This document shows positions 35,085-38,716 of a stretch of 38,716 nt of DNA, one piece after another. The translations under genes and the position numbers were made by a program. Origin of the DNA: an uncultured Oscillospiraceae bacterium. GTDB lineage: Bacteria; Bacillota; Clostridia; Oscillospirales; Ruminococcaceae. Numbering within the stretch: the stretch's first letter is position 1; each line of letters begins with the position of its first letter. The stretch is taken from contig CANNTZ010000017.1 of assembly GCA_947522735.1 (NCBI GenBank), forward strand, positions 1-38,716, written 5' to 3'. The notes under the pieces were generated by a model. It had not been told where the DNA came from, did not search any database, and saw only the letters and a program-made list of their open reading frames with translations.

Positions 35085-35130
35085 AAAACATCAAGCCTAT
35101 CGGAGCACTTCGACAGGCTTGATGTTTTTT
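35085..35130. terminator. Bidirectional terminator between rlmD and the HxlR gene
   Basis: AAACATCAAGCCT (35086-35098) pairs perfectly with AGGCTTGATGTTT (35115-35127). A T run follows on the plus strand, and an A run (35085-35088) gives a short T run on the minus strand. It serves both convergent genes. Confidence 0.85.
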
Positions 35131-35455
35131 ATTCCTTCGATTTTTTATAATCCAGTCCCCATGTCTCCATCGACTTAATGATCGGGCGCATGGATTCGCC
35201 AAGCTCGGACAGAGCGTATTCCACCCTCGGCGGTACTTCAGGATAGACGGTACGGGTAATGATCCCATCGGCTTCCATTGAGCGCAGGCTGTCCGTCAGT
35301 ACCTTTTGGCTAATTCCATCCAAGTCCTTTTTCAGTTCATTGAACCGCCACGGACGAGCCAACAGGTTTCGCATGATCAGCAGTTTCCATTTGCTGCCGA
35401 TCATCTGGACTGTGGTGGCTACCGGGCAAGCCGGCAGTTCTTCTTTGGTCAGCAT
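35129..35455 (-). CDS. HxlR-family transcriptional regulator
   Basis: A 108-residue winged-helix regulator starting MLTKEELPACPVATTVQMIGSKWKLLIMRNL. The ATG at 35455 has AGAGGTG upstream; a GTG nine bases earlier is an alternative. The HxlR pattern is complete, with GSKWKLLIM, 'FNELKKDLDGISQKVLTDSLRSMEADGIITR' and 'PPRVEYALSELGESM'. Cys10 sits where HypR, YodB and CatR of Bacillus carry their redox-sensing cysteine. Those regulators control nitroreductases or quinone-detoxifying enzymes, and a nitroreductase gene lies in the divergent cassette. It may therefore regulate the ACGX cassette, but this is inferred from position. Its promoter is at 35488-35516. Confidence 0.9.
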   Translation of the reverse strand: MLTKEELPACPVATTVQMIGSKWKLLIMRNLLARPWRFNELKKDLDGISQKVLTDSLRSMEADGIITRTVYPEVPPRVEYALSELGESMRPIIKSMETWGLDYKKSKE

Positions 35456-35487
35456 ATACAGCACCTCTTTCCGAATGTTACACTCAT

Positions 35488-35516
35488 ATTATAGTGCAGA
35501 ACTCAAAAATAATCAA
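35488..35516 (-). promoter_or_regulatory. Predicted promoter of the HxlR gene
   Basis: On the minus strand TTGATT (35516-35511) and TATAAT (35493-35488) are 17 bases apart. A short inverted repeat, CACT-N8-AGTG (35481-35496), spans the -10 box and could be an autoregulatory operator. Confidence 0.65.
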
Positions 35517-35624
35517 GGGGGAAGGCGTGAAGTCCATAAAAAGTTTAAATTTCTTTTTGCCCGAAATCGCCCGCAAACACGCAAGAGTTACAAAAAGGTG
35601 ACTGAGTAATAAAATAGTGCGTAC

Positions 35625-35652
35625 TTGTGCCCGATAAAAATCCGAGTAAAAT
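35625..35652 (+). promoter_or_regulatory. Candidate promoter of the ACGX cassette
   Basis: TTGTGC (35625-35630) and TAAAAT (35647-35652) are 16 bases apart. A competing pair is TTACAA (35588-35593) with TAAAAT (35610-35615). Both are weak matches, as expected if an activator is needed. No coding gene was found between 35456 and 35704. Confidence 0.3.
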
Positions 35653-35704
35653 GAAAAGTACAGAGAGCGAAATGCTCACTGAATTTATATCGGAGGTAAA
35701 TATT

Positions 35705-35995
35705 ATGGCTCTTTCCAATCTCTTTTGCTGGAACAAGAAGGCGGAGGCATCCGCTCCCGCAACTGCCTGCGGCGCCGGCGACAAGCCCACCGAGAAGCCC
35801 GCTGCTTGCGGCTCCGCCTGCGGTGCCGGCGACAAGCCCGCCGAGAAGCCCGCTGCTTGCGGTTCTGCCTGCGGTGCCGGTGACAAGCCCGCCGAGAAGC
35901 CCGCCGCTTGCGGCTCTGCCTGCGGCGCTGGTGATAAGCCCGCTGAGAAGCCTGCCGCTTGCGGCTCTACCTGCGGCGCTGGCGACAAGCAGTAA
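35705..35995 (+). CDS. ACGX-repeat peptide, predicted RiPP precursor
   Basis: A 96-residue small protein. The ATG at 35705 has GGAGG eight bases upstream; an in-frame start at 35627 lacks this. A 20-residue leader-like segment (MALSNLFCWNKKAEASAPAT) is followed by a 17-residue unit, ACGAGDKPAEKPAACGS, repeated four times and ended by TCGAGDKQ. Cysteines fall at 22, 35, 39, 52, 56, 69, 73, 86 and 90, alternating 13 and 4 residues apart, plus Cys8 in the leader. There is no signal peptide. The pattern fits the ACGX class of peptides predicted to be modified by a radical SAM/SPASM enzyme, and such an enzyme is the next gene. No chemistry is known to me for this class. Confidence 0.88.
   Translation: MALSNLFCWNKKAEASAPATACGAGDKPTEKPAACGSACGAGDKPAEKPAACGSACGAGDKPAEKPAACGSACGAGDKPAEKPAACGSTCGAGDKQ
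35765..35989 (+). repeat. 51-bp tandem repeats within the precursor gene
   Basis: Four 17-codon units and a partial fifth lie in direct tandem. The copies differ at third positions (for example GCC/GCT, GGC/GGT) while the protein stays constant apart from Thr29 in the first unit and Thr89 in the last. This suggests selection on the peptide, not a very fresh duplication. Confidence 0.9.
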
Positions 35996-36005
35996 AATTT
36001 AAGGG

Positions 36006-36038
36006 ATACACCCCAAGAAAAAAACTTGGGGCGTATTT
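36006..36038 (+). terminator. Hairpin between the precursor and maturase genes (attenuator)
   Basis: ATACACCCCAAG (36006-36017) pairs with CTTGGGGCGTAT (36025-36036), with one A-C mismatch and a loop of seven A. Only a short TTT follows, so termination is likely partial. A second stem, TTTCCGA (36036-36042) with TCGGAAA (36065-36071), starts at its edge. The arrangement would yield more precursor than enzyme mRNA. Confidence 0.6.
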
Positions 36039-36099
36039 CCGAGGGGGCAACGGCGGTTACGCTTTCGGAAATGCGTCCCATCATAACAAGGAGGATAAC

Positions 36100-37134
36100 A
36101 TGAAACAGTATTTTTCTTTCCAGTGGCATATCACCGATGAATGCGACCAGCGGTGCAAGCACTGCTACATTTTCTCTGAAAACTGCAACAAGAGGCTGGA
36201 TGCCATGTCCTGGCAGCAAATGCAGGACACCTTCTACAACTGCCTGGACTTCTGCGAGGTCTATGACCGTCTGCCGTATTTCTACATCACCGGCGGCGAT
36301 CCCATTTTGCACCCGGACTTCTGGCGTCTGTGTGAGCTGATGAAGGAGCATCGCATCCCCTTCACCATTCTGGGCAACCCCTTCCATCTGACGGATGAAG
36401 TCTGCCGCCGCTTGAGAGAATACGGCTGCGAAAAATATCAGCTTTCCATTGACGGCCTGCGCGAAACCCATGACTGGTTCCGTAAACCCGGCAGCTTTGA
36501 TATTACGTTGGAGAAGATCGGCTGCATCAATCGAGCGGGCATCCGCTCCGTGGTGATGACCACCGTTTCCGGCACGAACATTGACGAGGTTCCCGGCATC
36601 ATCGACGCCGTTGTGGCGGCGGGTGCAAATGTCTTTGCGTTCGCCCGTTATTGCCCCACCAGCGAGGAAAAGGATGTGGGCATCGAGCCGCTGCGTTACC
36701 GCAAGCTGCTCGCTGACTGCGATAAGAAATTCAAGGAATATGAGGCCGCAGGCTGCCAGACCTACTTCAACAAGAAAGATCACCTGTGGACGCTGTATGA
36801 GTACGAAACCGGGGCATTCAAGATCCCCGAAACCGTGGAGGACGGTGTGATCTACGGCGGCTGCAACTGCGGCAACTGCCACCTGACGATCCTCCCCACC
36901 GGGGATGTGTATGCCTGCCGCCGGGTGCAGAACAGCAAGGTCGCCAATGTGTTCACCGACCGGCTGGCAGATGTTTGGGTCTGCCAGATGGAACAGTACC
37001 GGGACTACACGAAATTCGAGAAGTGCAGCAAATGCGAGCTGCTGGCATTCTGCCGGGGCTGTCCTGCTGTGGCAAGCGGGAAAGACGGGAACTTCTATGC
37101 CGCCGATCCGCAGTGCTGGAAGGAAATCGTATGA
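36100..37134 (+). CDS. Radical SAM/SPASM peptide maturase, ACGX system
   Basis: A 344-residue enzyme. The ATG at 36100 (MKQYFSFQWHITDECDQRCKHC) has AAGGAGG upstream; a frame running in from 35959 is not used. The radical SAM cluster is Cys15, Cys19 and Cys22 (CX3CX2C). The SAM-binding GGDP is in FYITGGDPILHPDFW. The C-terminal SPASM region has a Cys-rich lead-in (GGCNCGNCHLTILPTGDVYACRR). The core CSKCELLAFCRGC follows, with Cys309, 312, 318 and 321, and Cys339 near the end; these probably bind auxiliary iron-sulfur clusters. Enzymes of this build make thioether or carbon-carbon links in peptides. Its likely substrate is the ACGX peptide just upstream. Confidence 0.92.
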   Translation: MKQYFSFQWHITDECDQRCKHCYIFSENCNKRLDAMSWQQMQDTFYNCLDFCEVYDRLPYFYITGGDPILHPDFWRLCELMKEHRIPFTILGNPFHLTDEVCRRLREYGCEKYQLSIDGLRETHDWFRKPGSFDITLEKIGCINRAGIRSVVMTTVSGTNIDEVPGIIDAVVAAGANVFAFARYCPTSEEKDVGIEPLRYRKLLADCDKKFKEYEAAGCQTYFNKKDHLWTLYEYETGAFKIPETVEDGVIYGGCNCGNCHLTILPTGDVYACRRVQNSKVANVFTDRLADVWVCQMEQYRDYTKFEKCSKCELLAFCRGCPAVASGKDGNFYAADPQCWKEIV

Positions 37135-37727
37135 GTTTCCTAAAATCCATTGACTCAACGCAGAAAGTCATGCTGGTGCTGTGCGGCATTTTTCTGATCG
37201 GCATTATCCTTTACACAGCAGTTTCCCAAAAGGAGGACGCGCCTATGACGAATTTAGAGTTTTTTCAGTCGTTGGATTATGAGGACGGTCTGAGCGTTGT
37301 CACCAAAACCTTTGACCGTTTCTCCCTGCAATATGGTACGACCCTTGGGCTGGACGGCAATCCGCAGATCCGCCCCATTGAGTTCAAGTTCGAGCAGGAC
37401 GGCGTTTTGTATTTTGACACCGTAGAATTTTATGAGTCCTACGCCGAATTGCAGGCGCACCCGTATATCCAGCTCTGTATCTGCGACCCGGAAACCATGA
37501 CCTATGTGCGGCTGGGCGGTAAAGTTAATTTCACGAAAGACCCCGCCATTGTAAATCGCTGCTTTGCGGAAAGCCCCGTGCTGACTTCGCAATTTGGCAA
37601 TAACAAAGAAGTCGTGGTGGCCTATTATCTGACCGAGGCGTGGGCAGAGTTCAATTCCTTTACGGACGGTCTCCCCCATCGCAGCTACACACTGACAAAC
37701 AAATTTGATACGGAGGTACAACCATGA
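37131..37727 (+). CDS. PNPOx-fold protein, possibly membrane-anchored, in the ACGX cassette
   Basis: From the ATG at 37131, which overlaps the maturase stop (ATGA), the protein has 198 residues. It has one transmembrane helix (about residues 13-33, VMLVLCGIFLIGIILYTAV) and then a domain from about residue 39. That domain (MTNLEFFQSLDY...TTLGLDGNPQIRPIEFKFEQDGVLYFDTVEFYESYAELQAHPYIQLC) has the pyridoxamine-phosphate-oxidase-like split-barrel pattern, usually binding FMN or a related cofactor. An ATG at 37245 has a near-perfect AAAGGAGG eight bases upstream and would make a soluble 160-residue form. Either or both forms may be made. It is coupled to the nitroreductase by an ATGA overlap. Confidence 0.8.
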   Translation: MSFLKSIDSTQKVMLVLCGIFLIGIILYTAVSQKEDAPMTNLEFFQSLDYEDGLSVVTKTFDRFSLQYGTTLGLDGNPQIRPIEFKFEQDGVLYFDTVEFYESYAELQAHPYIQLCICDPETMTYVRLGGKVNFTKDPAIVNRCFAESPVLTSQFGNNKEVVVAYYLTEAWAEFNSFTDGLPHRSYTLTNKFDTEVQP

Positions 37728-38326
37728 ACGAAGTCATGAATACCATTCTTCATCGCCGCTCTATCCGGCGCTTTGAGCCGAAGCAAATTGAAGAAGCCGC
37801 CTTGCAGCAGATTTTGCAGGCCGGTTTGTATGCGCCCAGCGCAGGCGGTCGACAGGGCGTGATCTTTGCCGTCTGCCAGGACAGAACAGTGAATGAGCGG
37901 CTTGGCAAAATCAAGCGGGCAAATTCCAATCCCCGCATGGCAACGGCAACGAGCTTTGTTTCCCGTGAGCAGCCCAGCATAGCAGACGACCCCAAGCTGA
38001 CGAACGCTTTTTATGACGCGCCTACTGTTATCACCATGTTTGCACCGAAGAATTTTCTGTTCTCCGTGGATGACTGTGCGGTTGCCGCAGAAAATATGAT
38101 GCTGGCGGCGGATGCTCTGGGTATCGGCTCCTGCTATATCGGTCAGGGCTGGACGGCCTTTGACGATCCTTACGGGCAGGAGATTCTACGGCAGTGGAAC
38201 ATTCCCACCGACCGCTATGCCGTCATGCAGCTCCTTTTGGGCTATCCCCGTGAGGGCGACAAGCACCCCACCCCGAAGCCGAGAAAAGAGGGGCGCGTGA
38301 TCCGCATTGGAGGTGCTGCAAAATGA
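37724..38326 (+). CDS. Nitroreductase-family protein
   Basis: A 200-residue FMN-dependent oxidoreductase. The N-terminal ILHRRSIRRFEPKQI is the FMN-phosphate-binding signature. LYAPSAGGRQ is the second family motif. 'DCAVAAENMMLAADALGIGSCYIG' and 'MQLLLGYPREGDK' complete the pattern. Such enzymes reduce nitro groups or quinones, or act as dehydrogenases in peptide natural-product pathways. The start overlaps the previous stop (ATGA), with GGAGGTAC upstream. It may act on the modified peptide or relate to redox control by the nearby HxlR regulator. Confidence 0.93.
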   Translation: MNEVMNTILHRRSIRRFEPKQIEEAALQQILQAGLYAPSAGGRQGVIFAVCQDRTVNERLGKIKRANSNPRMATATSFVSREQPSIADDPKLTNAFYDAPTVITMFAPKNFLFSVDDCAVAAENMMLAADALGIGSCYIGQGWTAFDDPYGQEILRQWNIPTDRYAVMQLLLGYPREGDKHPTPKPRKEGRVIRIGGAAK

Positions 38327-38716
38327 ACGCACAAATCTGTTTGGAAAAAATGAAGCTCTGCGGAGTGCTGTCTTTTGCCACCGTAGATAAAAACGGTGCG
38401 CCACAGATTCGCTGCATCAGCGCCATTCATTATGAACCGGATTCCTTGTATTTCTTCACGGCAAGGGGCAAGGCGTTCTGCGACGAGCTCCTGACCGATG
38501 GACGGGTGCAGATTCTCGCTTATACCCGGTTCAAGGAAATGATCCGACTGTCCGGCAAGGCGGTGCCTGCGGAAAGTCAGGAGGAAAAAATCAATACGAT
38601 ATTTGCGGAACAGCCGTATCTTGCGAATGTATATCCCGGAGACACCCGGAATATCGGCATTATTTTTGAGCTGAAGGATTTCAACATCGAATACTTCAAT
38701 TTGGGCGTGAAGCCCA
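38323..38716 (+). CDS. PNPOx-family protein, C-terminus beyond window
   Basis: The ATG at 38323 overlaps the nitroreductase stop (ATGA), with GGAGG ten bases upstream. The 131 residues visible have the split-barrel flavin-binding pattern: LCGVLSFATVDKNGAPQIRCISAIHYEPDSLYFFTARG, 'VQILAYTRFKEMIRLSGKAV' and 'IGIIFELKDFNIEYFNLG'. Some relatives continue into a ferredoxin-type domain; whether this one does is not visible. It is the second PNPOx-fold member of the cassette and not closely alike to the first. Confidence 0.88.
   Translation, partial: MNAQICLEKMKLCGVLSFATVDKNGAPQIRCISAIHYEPDSLYFFTARGKAFCDELLTDGRVQILAYTRFKEMIRLSGKAVPAESQEEKINTIFAEQPYLANVYPGDTRNIGIIFELKDFNIEYFNLGVKP

Noticed and set aside
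35627..35704. A 26-codon N-terminal extension of the ACGX peptide
   Set aside because: The start at 35627 has no ribosome binding site. The ATG at 35705 has GGAGG at proper spacing.
35545..37158. A 537-codon open frame on the minus strand opposite the ACGX cassette
   Set aside because: It is the reverse reading of the repeats and the radical SAM gene. It has no ribosome binding site and no family resemblance, while the plus-strand genes show clear motifs.

Overview
The window looks like a chromosome segment of a Gram-positive anaerobe of the class Clostridia, most like an uncultured gut Oscillospirales member; this is an inference from gene content and style. Pointers are a fairly GC-rich sequence, AGGAGG-type ribosome binding sites, an oxygen-sensitive class III ribonucleotide reductase, a Cna-B surface protein with a sortase-like tail, LytTR/GHKL signalling genes and a radical-SAM peptide cassette. 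No rRNA, tRNA, CRISPR array or insertion sequence was recognised.

Layout. 1-3.4 kb: the start of a glycogen branching enzyme gene (minus), a CBM9-like protein (minus) and two overlapping amidohydrolase-fold genes (plus), the first of which has lost every metal ligand. 3.4-6.3 kb: nrdD-nrdG (minus) behind two NrdR boxes. 6.5-10.8 kb: a potABCD polyamine uptake operon (minus) with a long leader. 11.3-13.1 kb: an EamA transporter and a Nudix/pyridoxamine-oxidase-like fusion (minus). 13.5-16.6 kb: a large Cna-B adhesin. 16.7-24.6 kb: a helical protein of unknown role, then a complete phosphate regulon (pstSCAB-phoU-phoPR) preceded by repeated TTTACAT-like motifs, and a HAD phosphatase. 24.6-29.8 kb: a LytTR regulator, a soluble GHKL kinase-like protein and a pair of ABC exporter half-transporters. 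29.9-33.2 kb: two zinc-ribbon proteins and glycerol kinase (minus). 33.4-35.1 kb: an rRNA methyltransferase of the RumA/RlmD family with an extra C-terminal domain.

35.1-38.7 kb (running off the end) is the most distinctive part. It holds a HxlR-type redox regulator and, divergent from it, a tightly packed cassette. The cassette consists of a 96-residue precursor-like peptide with nine (A/T)CGX motifs, a radical SAM/SPASM enzyme, a PNPOx-fold protein, a nitroreductase and a second PNPOx-fold protein. The genes overlap by ATGA junctions. This matches the 'ACGX' class of predicted radical-SAM-modified peptides, whose product is not, to my knowledge, characterised. The flavoprotein-type neighbours and the redox-type regulator suggest a redox role or a multi-step modification.

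Promoters and terminators were found by eye and are predictions. Start codons were chosen by Shine-Dalgarno spacing and family N-termini.
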